Below are positions 21,219 to 33,930 of a DNA stretch of 64,000 bases, piece after piece. Under the pieces are notes generated by a model. That model saw only the letters and a list, made by a program, of their open reading frames with translations, ran no database searches and had not been told where the DNA came from. The stretch is from Cotesia glomerata (Eukaryota; Arthropoda; Insecta; Hymenoptera; Braconidae): positions 6,988,459-7,052,458 of the forward strand of contig NC_058167.1 in assembly GCF_020080835.1 (NCBI RefSeq). The letters are read 5' to 3'. Made by a program: the position numbers and the translations under genes. How positions within the stretch are numbered: position 1 is the stretch's first letter; each line of letters begins with the position of its first letter.

Positions 21219-22504
21219 TTAAATCCTTGGTCATAGTAAAATATAAATAACGTAATATAACAATATTTTATCGTTTTAATTTTATTAATATATTTGAGAA
21301 TACATACATAAAAACGTTAATCTCTTAATCATTTGTAATGGATAAAACATATAATTTATTTTTGTTGTTTAGGAAGTTTAAATTGAATAAAATATTTGAA
21401 TTATTAAAAAAAAAAATTGCAATTAAAATTAGTAGTTTAGGTCCATATTTGTATATTTTAATGTATATAACTTATTTTTCTATATTTCAATCTCTCTTCG
21501 ACACTTCGAAATATTTTTATGATTCTACACTTGTTTATATTTTAAAATTTTATCCATGTGTTTTTGCTATTGATACTTTTTATTATTCACAATATTCACT
21601 AATATTTGATATAAAAGAAACTTTATTCTCTTTTGATAGTAGGTAGCATATCTTGTTTGTTTTAATAAAAAAAAAAAATAATCTACGTACTGTAAAGCAC
21701 ATATTTTTTATTACGTACACTTCTACTTTACGATAAGATATTCTTTCTTTCATTATATTTGCACTGTTACTTGTATTTTTAAATCACATAGATTCAATAA
21801 ATTTAGATACATCATAAATAAAAATCTAAAGAATATTTATTTAAATGATTCCATGTTTATTCAGCATGGTAGTAATTATATTCGCATTCTCTAGGTATTG
21901 TTTTATTCTCTATAGAGAGTATACTCTTCCTACATTCTTTGAATTAAATTGGTATACAAAACAATTTATTCTTTTAAAAATAGTGCTATATTCATAAAAT
22001 TTTTTTTTTTTTTTACATCAAAAACATATTTTTCAAGCAATAAAATTATAATTATCATTATTATTGTTATATACTTTTTTTACGGTAATCAAATCGAACC
22101 ACTTGATATTATATTTTACGAATATCACATCGCGCACCTAAAAATATCAATTTTCAAATGAAAATAATATTTCTTTCAAGATAAAAATAAATATTATAAA
22201 AACGATCTGTATTGTCTAATGGTATGTCATTGTGCGGGTGTAAAGTTTTTTGGCTTGCCTAGCTTCGGGGTTTGTAAATTTCTTTTGAAATTAAACTTTA
22301 AATCAGTAAAATGAATAAACAAAAAAATTCATTTTATGTTACTTTTACTTGCATAAAATTAGTTATATACTTTTGATTTGTACATACAAAAAGTTAAAGT
22401 TAAAACAGTAAAGAAAAAATACTGTTAAAAATTTTAAAAACAAAAAGAGAATTACACACTCAATATATATATATTCCACATGGCAACGTGTGTTATTACC
22501 ACAG
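21219..22504 (+). other. KCNQ intron up to helix-B exon copy 2
   Basis: Very AT-rich. Frames of 102 and 70 codons here have only AT-driven Ile/Tyr/Phe/Lys composition. A GC-richer island at about 22205-22280 (GCGGGTGTAAAG, GGCTTGCCTAGCTTCGGGG) lies 220 bp before the exon and could be a splicing or other regulatory element, but nothing identifies it. Confidence 0.4.
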
Positions 22505-22632
22505 CTGAAATACTTCGTGGCCCGCAAGAAGTTCAGAGAAGCTCTAAAACCTTACGACGTCAAGGACGTGATTGAACAGTACAGCTCTGGACACGCGGAT
22601 CTTCTGAATCGCGTGCGAAACCTTCAATTCAG
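22505..22632 (+). CDS. KCNQ: KCNQ helix-B exon, alternative copy 2
   Basis: The 128 bp exon follows TTATTACCACAG and ends TTCAG|GTACTT. It encodes KYFVARKKFREALKPYDV and then KDVIEQYSSGHADLLNR. It matches copy 1 at 30 of 42 full codons' residues. Changes include I/L, F/Y and L/F at the start, R/K, K/R, A/S, V/A and S/N, and N/F next to the 3' splice junction. The PYDVKDVIEQYS core is unchanged. The upstream intron region is AT-rich and includes a SINE (20611-21203). Codon choice is GC-richer than in copy 1 (for example TAC TTC GTG GCC CGC), suggesting the pair diverged long ago under selection. This copy's aromatic KYF start looks the more typical for the family, so copy 1 may be the specialised one (inference). 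Confidence 0.9.
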
Positions 22633-24660
22633 GTACTTTTAAATCCGAGAGAGTACCTCTTTAGTAAATTCATAAAAGTAAGAATATATTCACAAAAATA
22701 GTTTCTCATGTTGCACTGTGAAAAATCGTTACATTTAAAAATAAAATTTCTTCAAAACAAACTACTTTTCTGTTAAATTAACTACATTATATTTAACGGT
22801 TTTAAATCTTAATGCACATAAAATTAGATTGTCCGTTTTACAACTAATAGCTTTTTATCAAAAGAATTGAAATATTTTCACTGTTGATAAAAGTTCTTGA
22901 AAAATTATCAATTCAATTGTAATTTATAAAATAATTTAATCTCAAAATGTTCATGGTTAATAGACAGAAGTAATCAATAAGTGAAAAATATTAGAAACTG
23001 TTACAATCATCTGAAATAACCACCTAAAATTAGTCTCAAGTTTTTTTATAACACCACATATCCACTATTTTAAAACTGACTGAAATTGCATGTCTCGAAA
23101 CTCTGAGCGTTGATGTATTCTCTTAAGTTGAAGAGTATTATCACAATTAGTTTAAATTGCTTAATTTGCTAGCCAACTGGTGAAAATGTCACAAACCATT
23201 ATCAAAGCATAAAATTTCGCATAAAAGACAAAATAATTACAAACTGATTTTTATATCTTAGAATGATTGATAAGAGCACGAGTTGAAATATCTAACCTGG
23301 ATTAATTCTCAGAGAACTCAAGTAAACTCCTATCCAGTTAAACTAACTTTTAAAAGCATATCGACGTTGTAATTAACAAAATTGTCTAACACCACATTTT
23401 TTAGGACGTGATTACGTCGGAGTGATGAAATCACAACTTTATTCTACAGTTTCTAATTTTACAACTAACTACTGAAAGTCTTCGTACTCGGTGGTGAAAA
23501 CCGTGTCAATCGGTATTTAAATGTGAGAAAAAATACTACTTATATGGTAATTAGAATTCTTATACGAAATGTCAGAATAAAGAATGGCTCGAACTACTTA
23601 ATAACAAATTGAATAAATCACTCTTAATATTCTTACTACGAAATTATACCTGTGTTGACAGCTCGGTAGGGTGTACTGGAACATCTGCTAGTAGTTGACT
23701 CGTGCCGAAGATAATGAGCACTGAGATGACGCAGGGATACAATGAGGGTTGACACTGGATTTATTTATTAAAATTATTCGTTAACTTTAACAATTCGTGT
23801 TTATATTTTAATTTATTGAACAAATTGAAATAACGATAGTCACACAATAATTCCGACAATGATATAGATATACTTGTAACTGACTGGAATTTCTATACTC
23901 TTAATCGCAATGAAAATAATTCGACACAACATAATGAATTTCGAAAAATACAAATATTTTCTTTTGTTCAATCTGAATCAAAATAACTTATGAAATAATA
24001 AATGGAGATATTATTGTAGAGATACGTACGTCCACTGTAAGAAATTTTCGGAGTGAACGTAGAGTGGATGATTTTTAATTGATTTACTCCCTCCGGAAGT
24101 TAAATTCACTTCGAGACGAATTTAAATTATATTATTAATAGATTTCACTCCACGAAGTAAATTTTTTATTTCTTTTTTTGAATAAAAATAAAAAAATAGT
24201 TTTGACTCGTTTAAAAATTATAAAATGCATATTTAGAGATTTTAAAAATTACAATTAATAAAACGCTTTTAGCTTTCTATGGAGACTTTTGAATATTTAA
24301 AAATTATTAATTTATATAAATGTTTGATGTTTATTTAAATGGAAAATATTTTTTACACACAAATAAGTAAGGGTTTGAAAAATGATTAACATTGAAAACG
24401 TGTAATTGAATTTTAAAATATTTCCATATACTTATATATCAATTCGATTTTTCACTAAAATATGGAATGTCTGTAGCAGTCAATATAATAATAAATTATC
24501 TTACATTCAGCTACGCTACTCCAATAAAACAACAGAACAATATCATAAAACACTTTCAAATCATTGAATTTAATGTTCTATCAGAATGAGTCTACTACTT
24601 TTATAAGTTGATGTAATACTTTTTCTTAATGCAACGTGATGAAAACATCAGTCTAAAAAT
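22633..24660 (+). other. Intron downstream of helix-B copy 2
   Basis: AT-rich. One GC-richer island at 23650-23754 could be a minus-strand exon (see findings). A small element with CTCCGGAAGTTAAATTCACT and CACTCCACGAAGTAAATTTT lies at about 24030-24170. Nothing else is supported. Confidence 0.4.
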
Positions 24661-24679
24661 TTTTATATATAAACCCTAG

Positions 24680-24815
24680 GGGTGTGCGAATATTCGAGTT
24701 TATGAATTATTCGCCTCGAATTCGAATCGAATTATTCGATTCGAATTTCGAATCGAATATTCGAATAATTCGAATAGTCCGAATAATTCGAATCGTTCAA
24801 ATAATTCAAACAGCC
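24680..24815. repeat. ATTCGAAT-rich low-complexity tract
   Basis: Repeated TTCGAAT/ATTCGAA words (for example GAATTCGAATCGAATTATTC) give a self-complementary tract. Similar tracts are common simple repeats in insect introns. Confidence 0.7.
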
Positions 24816-25189
24816 GTTTTCTGTTGATAAACTGAATAATTTTTGTGTAAAAATTAATTCGTTTTATTTTATTTGACTAAATGAAGTCTTCATGATTATT
24901 CGATAGTAAAGTCTGCTTATTATTCGTAATAAATATCTCTTGGTGTATTCGGACTCCCCGTCTCGGGGCATCTCGCCAATTTGACATTTTTCCGGAAAAA
25001 TTCGATTTTTTAAAAAATGAGATCTACGGACCTGATAGATCAGACATTGAAGGAGTGTCAATATATAGACTGCATTTGGAAATTTTATAGCTTTATTTCT
25101 AGCTAAGATTAATTAATTTAATTTTTTTTTCTCTTAACTTAAATAAATTAAGTCTATAGCTATATTACATTACAGTAATATTTATATAG

Positions 25190-26225
25190 CCCACACGAGT
25201 TTTTTATATATTTTATATAGTCCACAAATATTTTTACATATTTTTTATATTCCACAAATATGAGAAATATCATATAGGTATATAAAATATATGAAAAAAA
25301 TCGTGTGCATACTTTAATGAAAGGTCTCGATGAGCGTAATATTAGGATTAGCTTATTTCTTGAAAAATGTCAATAACGAAAAAATGACGTTTTATTTTGT
25401 CTACTAATGATATTTTTAACGACCTAAGCTCATCCTGGAGTTACACTTATCGAGACCTTGCATTTGAATACCCACACGTATTTTTCCATATATTTTATTC
25501 AAATGATACATCTCATATTTGTAAAATATATAAAATATATAAAAAAAAAAATTCGTGTGCATACTCAAATAAAAGGTCTCGATGAGCGTAACATCAGGAT
25601 GAGCTTATGTCTTAAAAAATGTCAAGAATTGAAGAATGACTTTGTATTTTGTCTATTGATGATATGTTTAACAATACAAGCTCATCCTAGAGTTACACTT
25701 ATCGAGACCTTTCATTTGAGTACCCACATGAATTTTTTTATATATCTTATATATATGATATTTATGAAATATATGAAAAATGCAAGTGGGTACTTGAATG
25801 AAAGATTTCGATGAATGTAACATCGGAATGAACTTATATCTTTAAAAACTTCAATAATCAAGAAATGACATTGTATCTTGTCAACTAATGATATTTTTAA
25901 AGATATCTCAATTTTTCATATATTTTATATATTTATTTATATTACATATATGTATATATGAAAAAGATATCAAAAATGCATGTGGGTACTCAAATGAAAG
26001 GTCTTGATGAGTGTAACATCGGAATGAGCTTATATCGTTAAAAACATCATTAGTTAACAAAATACATTATAATTCGTTAATTATTAACATTTTCGTAAAT
26101 ATAAGTCCATTATGATATTATACTCATCGAGACCTTTCATTTAAGTACCCACATGAATTTTTTCATATATCTTATATGTATGATATTTATAAAATATATG
26201 AAAAGTGCATGTGGGTAGTCAAGGT
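25190..26225. repeat. Tandem array of palindromic ~230-250 bp units
   Basis: GAAAGGTCTCGATGAGCGTAA-type words occur at about 25320, 25575, 25800 and 25997. Each is paired with the inverted form TATCGAGACCTTTCATTTGA at about 25446, 25698 and 26127. Units are joined by CATATATTTTATATAT-rich loops next to ACCCACACG/CATGTGGGTA. The same sequence is found as a long hairpin at 52700-52990. Alternating inverted repeats suggest tandem insertion or amplification of a foldback element. Confidence 0.65.
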
Positions 26226-26386
26226 CAACAACAATTTATAAGTAAAAAATCTATTAAATAAACAGTTTCCTGTGGACTGAATTGGGAATCTAAACCATTC
26301 TGGAATCCACCGGAAGACACAAAAAATTTCATTAGAATCGGTCCAGCCGTTGAGGAGGAGTTCAGTGACAAACACACGCACAGAAG

Positions 26387-26389
<3 letters not shown>

Positions 26390-26449
<60 letters not shown>
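26390..26449. repeat. (AT)n microsatellite before the second gap
   Basis: About 58 bases of uninterrupted AT, followed by TAGGTGTGCCAAAA and the gap. Confidence 0.95.
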
Positions 26450-26451
<2 letters not shown>

Positions 26452-26462
26452 GTGTGCCAAAA

Positions 26463-26562
26463 NNNNNNNNNNNNNNNNNNNNNNNNNNNNNNNNNNNNNN
26501 NNNNNNNNNNNNNNNNNNNNNNNNNNNNNNNNNNNNNNNNNNNNNNNNNNNNNNNNNNNNNN
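26463..26562. other. Assembly gap (100 N)
   Basis: Exactly 100 N, a placeholder of unknown true size, between an AT microsatellite and LTR-like sequence. Confidence 1.
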
Positions 26563-26639
26563 CGTACTTAAGGCCCCTGACAAAAATTAAACAAAACAAC
26601 TAATTAACAACAAATGACTCTAATGTTGATTCAGGGCGC

Positions 26640-28753
26640 CACCAGGGTTATTTTCTCGGTTCCTGGAACCGGATGCCAGAGCTGATCTTATTAATCTACA
26701 GGGAGAGAGAGTGGAGGAAGGTTGTTCTGAAAATGAATAAATTTTTATTTAACAAATTAACCAGTTTTTATTCAACAACAAAATTAACAACAAAATCACA
26801 ACTCGTGCCCTTGCACGTACTCACTTACAACTACTTCCCTTACAGCTACTGGAGGATTTCGGGCTGCAACCGGCTACTCCGACCCAACGCTAGTCTTCCA
26901 CTCGGCAAACCATCAACAAGTAGAAAACGTCGCACTAAGATTTGATTACCCTACTCGGCAAACCATCAACAAGCAGGGGTCGTCCAAGAGAAATTCTTAA
27001 TCCCACAGTGCCCTCATATGGAGCGACTATACTGCGGTTTCTATCTTACTACCGTTGTACCCCACTTGGCGCGACTATACAACGGCTTCTAGGACTGTAC
27101 GAAGGGCTGTCTATTCGGCAAACCATAATGCAACAAGCAGAGAACCCGTACAATCGCACACTCTTAACCCGCACAATCTCCACACACATAACACACGCAC
27201 CTCTCACACACACTGACTCTACTCTACTTTTATTTTCTGGATTACAAAGTTACTCCAAGAATTTTACAACGTTAATTTTCACTAAAATTGTTCAGTCATT
27301 ATTTACAATAAAACCATAGAATTATTCTCTCACGAATTAACAAAATTTTACACTTCTTAAAATCCCGGCTTAAAACCGACGCTTCTTTTATTCCAAATTT
27401 AATACGAGCTTAACTCTGCGCATTAACTTAAATTCTTTCGAAGAACATTCTTTATAAAATTAACTAAATTTTTTACTCGGACGTAATCCACACAATAAAT
27501 AGTTTCATAACAATTTCTACCGGAACAATGATATTAAATTATTGACAATTTTCCAGTACATGACTTCAATATATAAGACAACCCAAGTAGAAATTGGCAA
27601 TCAAATTAGATAATTAATTAGTAATTTCTCAATATACAAATTATTTGCCGAAAGTTTTATCTACGGGTACATCAGTCTTATCTGCTCCGAGGAAATTTAG
27701 TAGAATTAATTCTCAATAATTAACTTAACATGGAATAATTATTTTCTAGTAATTTGAGAATGACGATTGGATAATTAATAATTCGCCTCGGTTGTAAAGT
27801 AATGATACAGAAAATTATCCACGACGTTCTAATTACTAAATGCGTCGCAGTTTTCTCAATGATTCAATTTCCGGTAATTAAAATTGTTTCCAATAAATAA
27901 TTAAGTGATTTTCTAATAAAATGATAAAATATAAATCAATAAAAAATGATTAATATGTAAAAACTTAATTAATTACGTGCCCAGTAATTCAATTTGCTAT
28001 AAATTATAAAATAGTCCACGCATTGATTTTATAAATTTTACTGCGTCATCAAATTCTCAAGGAAATTTGCGCGCTCAAAAAAATGGACGACGTTGTTCGT
28101 TGTTGGCTTGACCTCGGGTACTAATGTTTGACTGATTCGTGAGCTGACTGGGCTCGAATATTTCTCGATGTTCCAGAAATTGATTAAATTTGATTAATCA
28201 AAAGATGAATTTAATTTGTGAAATCTTAAGATGTTAATAATTATTAACCAGCTGAATTACTGGTATGCTCACGACCTAAACCCAGGAGGTCTAGAACATT
28301 CCTCGGGTGTAAAATCCCCCAGGAGGAATTGTTCTAGCTAACAAATTAGAATTGATTAAAATAATTAATTATTATTAAGCAAAAAATTATTAAACAGTTG
28401 AATTATCCAAACTTGAATAAAGCAAAATGAGAAGTGGTGTGTTTGATGAGCCGGGTATATGGCCCCAAGGCTCATCATTATAAATCCCAATACACTGGTG
28501 TAAATTTGGTTGAAGAAACTCTATGGTTGATACTCGCTTCGCTTCTTTGGACTTTTCTTGATGTTACTCGTTCCAACACTTTACTACTTCTCCGGACACC
28601 ACGCATGAAGGCTCGTCTATATAACGACCCCCAAAAATACCCCCACCTGCTCTCTCTCTAGGCCCGAAGATCGATGCGCTCAAAATGCTAGTCGAAAAGT
28701 TATCGATCTCTGTGGTGACTTATCTGATTAGAGGGGTAATTTACCCTGTTACA
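26640..28753 (-). mobile_element. LTR-like block with TGGCGCC primer-site-like edge
   Basis: On the minus strand the block starts TGTAACAGGGTAAATTACCC (right edge) and ends before TGGTGGCGCCCTGAATC, which resembles a retroelement primer-binding site. Inside are short tandem repeats (CTCGGCAAACCAT...AACAAGCAG at about 26900, 26950 and 27112; GCGACTATAC...CGG twice near 27020-27085) and a TATATAA at about 28616. The expected CCCTGTTACA at the left edge is not found, so LTR identity is unproven. No coding region. Confidence 0.3.
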
Positions 28754-30750
28754 ATGTTGAGAGCAACATATATCCAAGCATCGCACGTGTAAAAATGAAA
28801 CCCAGATTTCCCATTTCGTTACATCCAGCTCTAAATTTTCACAAATGCGTTCCCACTTTTCGAGAAAGAATTTTTGTTGCACATTCATTTCTTAGCAAAT
28901 ATCAGCTCATAAAAGTCACTTAAAATTTGATTAAAAAACTAATTATTTACTTTTTAAATCGAAATTAAATTATTTGTTATGTAAATAATTATTAATTTAT
29001 AGAAAATAAATTATTTTAAAAATGGTTTTAATTATTTAGTATTTGAGTCCTAACGTGTTAGGCGGCTAATAGACCACGGGAACTCGAGGAGGTTTTAATC
29101 TATTGAGAATAGGTTTGTTCCGAATAATTGATCGTTAGTTAAATTTAATGCATACTTATTATTTGAATTAAAAGTTAATTGAGTTTACAAAAATTATTAC
29201 AATTGTTACAAATATTGCACAATAGTTGAGAAATTTAATATTTTTATTCCATATAACGAGAGTTTACAATATTTACTAAATTCACAAATATTAATAATTG
29301 AAATGTACCTGATAAAAGATTAGATGAATCTTGTTAATTTCCAATTTGTTTTAGTTGATTTTTACTTCACGATTTTACTTTACTTTTTACAAACTATTTA
29401 ATTTCAATGAGGAACGAAAATTACACGTGGTCTATTGAGAACTTACTTAAACTGTATACGATGTTACCACTAGAGAAGGTCAAAAGCACGAAAAGGCCAC
29501 GAACACTGCAAGAAGTTTTCCGGGTCCCGAAGATTTTCGATCTCTTAATTTGTTAATTGGAGGAGAACCCAATGCCCAATTAGCTATTGAATTTCGAGGG
29601 GACTCTTACTCTCTATTCGGATGTTTCCGGGAGGAAACTACTATGAGAGTGAGCGGTCTACCTTGTATATTGATGCACAAGCATAAGGTCCCGGTTATGC
29701 ACTGTTGCATTTGTGATAATGGACAGGCGCATCTATACACACACATATGCACATAGAGATCTTAATGTTAATTTTACTTTTACTATATGAAAAATTTAGA
29801 TATTAATATTTCGTAACTAAATTATTATATACGTAACTAGAATTATTTAAGCGATTAAACTACAATTAAATAATGTATTTTAACAATCGTCTAAACATTA
29901 ATGAACTAAAAATTTAATGAACAATTAGTCCAATCATTGTTAATAATTACTTCTAATCATTTATAACTCTTAACACGTGTTTTAACTGAATTTATTTCAG
30001 GTTATAGTTTCAAAAAATGTTGTTTAAGGTTTTACTTATTATTGTAAAATTATTATTTTTCTAAACTTAAGTTATTATCTTTTATTATGTGTCTATACAG
30101 TAGACCAAAAGATATTTTCCTTAATGAGTTTATAATTACAAAAATTTTCCAGTCTGGACTTTAGTGCCACAGTGCATTTACGAATATCTTTAGATTTGAA
30201 GATTTCCAGATAATATCTTCCAATTTTCTTTCAATCGGCTACAAGTCCATTTACGTATAACAAAACTCCCATTTACTTGTTTGTTGAGTCTTCAAATCTT
30301 AAGTGCATTAAGGTTCCAGACTAAGTACTTAAGTAAGGGACATGGATCGAACGAAAAATTATGACGGTCTTCAATAGAAATAAATAAAAGGAAGAATTTA
30401 TAAATAAAAATTAATATTAATAAAAATTAATAATAATAAATAAAAAAAAAATGTTATACATAACATATTTTTTTAAACTGAGGATAACTTGATGCGAATT
30501 AAAAATTAAATAAAAGATTACCTAGTCAAACTTCATGCAAAATATGACTAAAAGTAATGAGAAAAACCAGCAATCAAATGAATAACGCACACAACTTTCT
30601 GCTGGCAACTTCAGCTGAATTGTATCTTTTCTTTTTTATTTTTAGTTCTTTAGAGATAAACGACTTCAATGAATAAACAGTGCACAGAAAGATAGCGAAT
30701 TTCTTAGAAATTTTCAACAGGCTGTATTTTCAAAAATAATCGATTTCACG
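28754..30750. other. No gene seen; AT-rich with one GC-richer patch
   Basis: Mostly featureless AT-rich sequence. At 29460-29745 a GC-richer patch has a 68-codon plus-strand frame (29550-29756) without recognisable domains or splice signals. The words GGCGGCTAATAGACCACGGG at 29060 and ACGTGGTCTATTGAGAAC at 29425 form a weak inverted pair, so this may be old transposon sequence. Confidence 0.4.
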
Positions 30751-31802
30751 TGTTATGTCCACCCGCAAATTTTTTCTCTCTTCTCATTTTCTTAATTTAA
30801 ATCACCCGGGCAGATGGAATACTTCTCCATGCGCGAAAGCCGCAATAAAATGTAAGTTACGAGCCTGCTGGTTGACTCACGTGGACCTCTGCAAGCCCAG
30901 CACCGCGATCTTTTAAAACTGCGATCAACAGCCAAATCCAGGTCTTAGTTGGTTAATTCGACTTCCGCGTTTAACGACGGGCCCGTGCCTTGTAGAGTCC
31001 TTTGCTTTAATTTAGCTCCGCACTTAAAAGGAAGTTTGGACGCGGTTTCAACCGGCAGGCCACGTATAGTTCTAATTTGCCCTGCACTTAGGCGAGAGCT
31101 CGGTCAGTAGATAAAATTTAGAGTCAAAATCTCAAGAGTTTTTAATTTGCCCTGCACTTAGGCGAGATTTTGATCAATAAGAAAATCTAGAGAACCGGAC
31201 CCTCAAAGTTCTAATTTGCCCTGCACTTAGGCGAGAGTTCGGTCAATAAGTAACTTAAGATCTTTTATAGCTAAGTTTTGCGCACTTTACCCTACGGGGG
31301 ACTGGAGGACGTTAGCTCAATCAAATTAATAAAATTCATTGATATAAATTTCGATTAAATAAAATTTGTTAAAGAGGTGTAAAAAGTTTTAGTGTTTATA
31401 AAAAATAAATATCAAAAAGAAGTGAAATTTTGTTCGAGTCAATTCATTTTCGTAAAATAAGAAGCCCTTAAGAAGTAAGCTTGAGCCCAAATCCATCCAA
31501 CTCCATCTGCTGCAAGGACCAACAGGAGGGCTCATTCAAGGAAAAGGCGCTAACAGCAGCCCCGGGATCACGGATCCGGTAATCCAGAAATAATCCTGCA
31601 AGTAGTAGAAGTACATCTACTCTAAGAGAAATCCGTGTACAGTCTCAAACGAAGGCGTGGTAGAATTCGTACATCAGAAACAGTCCCACAAAAATAATTA
31701 AAACAACGGAATTAAAACCTCCGTTGCGTATTTTTAAACTGTTGAGAATTCAAACGCCACCGTTTACGCTACCGCCCAAAAAAAACGCCCTTGGACATAA
31801 CA
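30751..31802 (+). mobile_element. Long terminal repeat, plus orientation
   Basis: It begins TGTTATGTCCACCCGCAAAT and ends TTGGACATAACA, typical TG...CA ends with a terminal inverted repeat. Directly after it comes AAAGAACACTGGTGGCAGCGG, also found at the inner edge of the second LTR, consistent with a primer-binding region. Internally, AATTTGCCCTGCACTTAGGCGAG is repeated three times at about 70 bp spacing (31073-31240). The partner LTR at 36286-37506 is in the opposite orientation. Confidence 0.85.
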
Positions 31803-32825
31803 TAAAGAACACTGGTGGCAGCGGAAAAATTTTATAAATAAATAATTAATTAGAACTTAGACAATAAGGTGAAAGAGAAAAAAAGAAAAAAGTAAAAGCT
31901 TATTTTAAAGAAAAAAAAGAAAATTTTATAGGCGTTTATATAGCACGATTAATGGGTATGTGTGAGTACGTGTGCAGCGGCTCTATTATAATTGCCATTA
32001 GATGACTCTCCCTGTCTCTTAATTACTTATATTTATTTTTATTGAATATTAGACGTTTGAAATAATCGTTTTGAAAAAAAAAATTTTTATGATTTCTTAA
32101 TTTTTGAAAAATTTATATGAGTGACGTTAGCTCGTTGTATTTTTTTTTTGTTATTATTTATAGTTAATATAAAAAAAATTTGTTTAATATATGGAGATTA
32201 AGTATAATGATTCATAATACACGGTTGTACGACATATAATAAGATAATATAATAATGAGATAATGTGTAATATGGAAGTATAGTGATAGTAAAATGAAAA
32301 AGAAAAATTTATGTTAAATTTATATTAATTATATATAAAGAAAAGGAAAAAAAATTTTCATCAAGGTTTTGCGTTGTTTCCACTGTCCCCCAAGGCCGGA
32401 GATATTCTTATCTTCGGTCTTGTGAGTCTTAAAGCAGCAAAACATTTTTTCTTTCAAAATTTAGAGAAATGTACTGTTTTCCATTATACTATCTACTATA
32501 TATAAAAATATATTAAAAAATTTTTTTCAATAAGATTTCTTTTTTTTTTTTTTCAAAAAAAAATATTTTTTTTTTTTAATAGGTTTCTTGAATAACTGTT
32601 AATACAAACTGTTGGCTCGTTTTTGGCAATTTTTTTTAGTTTTCGTTAAACGAAATTTCCAACAGGAAAAAAAATTCTATTATTATTTTGTAAGTTATTG
32701 ATTTTTAGTTTTCCGCAAATGAGCCATCAGTTTGTTTATATAAAAAGTTTTTTTTTTTTTTTATAAATGACCTTAACTTCTACGAAGTTGAAGCTGAGGT
32801 TCTGTTGTCTAAATCGGTGATTTGT
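31803..32825. other. Leader-like region between the inverted LTRs
   Basis: Starts with the shared AAAGAACACTGGTGGCAGCGG and then becomes A/T-rich with homopolymer runs. Somewhere here, or just to the right, the plus-oriented left half must join the minus-oriented right half; the breakpoint is not visible. Confidence 0.4.
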
Positions 32826-33214
32826 AGTCTTTCAGTCGGGACGTGGTTCGTTGACTTCTGCTTCGTCGTCCCCCTCTTGGCCAATGTCTGAAGTCGGATT
32901 ACTCGTAGTTGATCCTGGTGTAGGGACTCGTAGGAAGATTTCGTCGTCCCCCTGTTCTTTATTTACGGTTGGTTTCTTCCTTTTTGGTGGTCCAGAGCTA
33001 TTAATGACATTTTTACTTCATTTTCTTCTAGCCCTTGGTCCCATGGCTCGAATTTGTCGATGATCGTAACCGGATCCTGAATTTTTGTGAATGAATTTGA
33101 AGCTTCGTTGTTGAATTTTAGGCTCGAGTTTAATTTTTCCAATGACTGGTTGGAACTCGGGGCGATGAGGTCTATTCTTGTTGATTCTCTTGCAATTGTG
33201 CCTACGAAGCCGAA

Positions 33215-33574
33215 TCAAGGAGCTCTCTTGGTGCGGTTTCGTGGGTCGAATTCTTCTAGTCGTGGATCTTCGAGGAGTTGTCTCAGCTGATGTTGTGCTT
33301 GTTCAATTTCTGCCTCCATTTCCTGATGGCTATTGACTCTCATATATGTCATGCAGATTGAATGGTTAAATTTTACCGCGCATATTTCGTAAGCCTCCCA
33401 AAGACTTCGAAATTTTTCGACGTTGATGGAGCTAACCAGTTGCCATTCTTCTCGTATTAGATGGATTTTCTTGAACGGGTCATACAGGAGACTTGGATTT
33501 GCCTCCATTGGTTTTATTTTGACTTCCCCTGCGCCCCAGGCCAGGTATGCGAGCCCCAGGAGGAGAAGTAGCAC
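33215..33574 (-). pseudogene. Retroelement envelope-like fragment
   Basis: A 119-codon frame begins with a hydrophobic leader (LLLLLGLAYLAWGAG) that resembles a signal peptide. It continues with SSINVEKF and an amphipathic segment and ends just after a dibasic furin-like motif, RTKRAP. This layout is that of the N-terminal (surface) part of envelope proteins from insect errantivirus-type LTR elements. After the motif the frame stops; coding-like sequence continues in another frame toward 32830 as an acidic, Pro/Ser-rich stretch, so the gene is broken. No fusion peptide or transmembrane anchor is recognisable. It is a decayed copy with no polymerase genes nearby. Confidence 0.45.
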
Positions 33575-33930
33575 AGTATTCGTGATGGATTGATTTTCTG
33601 AAACAAACGACTTGGGTTCTTTTTAGTCAAATTTCAGCGGCTGGTTGGTTTAGCCTTATTTGGGTGGGATAATTTTCGTTTCCCATTTGTCGTGTTTTGC
33701 TCTAGTGATATCTTTCGCGGGTATCCGTTGAATCTCGGATATTTTACAAATTAAATTCGCTAGATAGTCGTTATATGATAAATTTTTTTTTTTTTAATCC
33801 GGAAATTGGGTTAGTATTCGAGCTGATTTTCGATTATTTTTGTTCAAAGGGATTCGTCTAGTACCTCGACGTTGCCTTCGCATAACGTTATCGTTATTGG
33901 ACAGTCTCCTAATTCCTGTAATAAATATGC

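Noticed and set aside
21338..21646. A 102-codon plus-strand frame in the KCNQ intron
   Set aside because: Composition is simply AT-driven (Ile, Tyr, Phe, Lys, Ser), with no domain, splice site or promoter support.
26225..26599. Reading frames crossing the second gap
   Set aside because: They consist of translated N bases and (AT)n.
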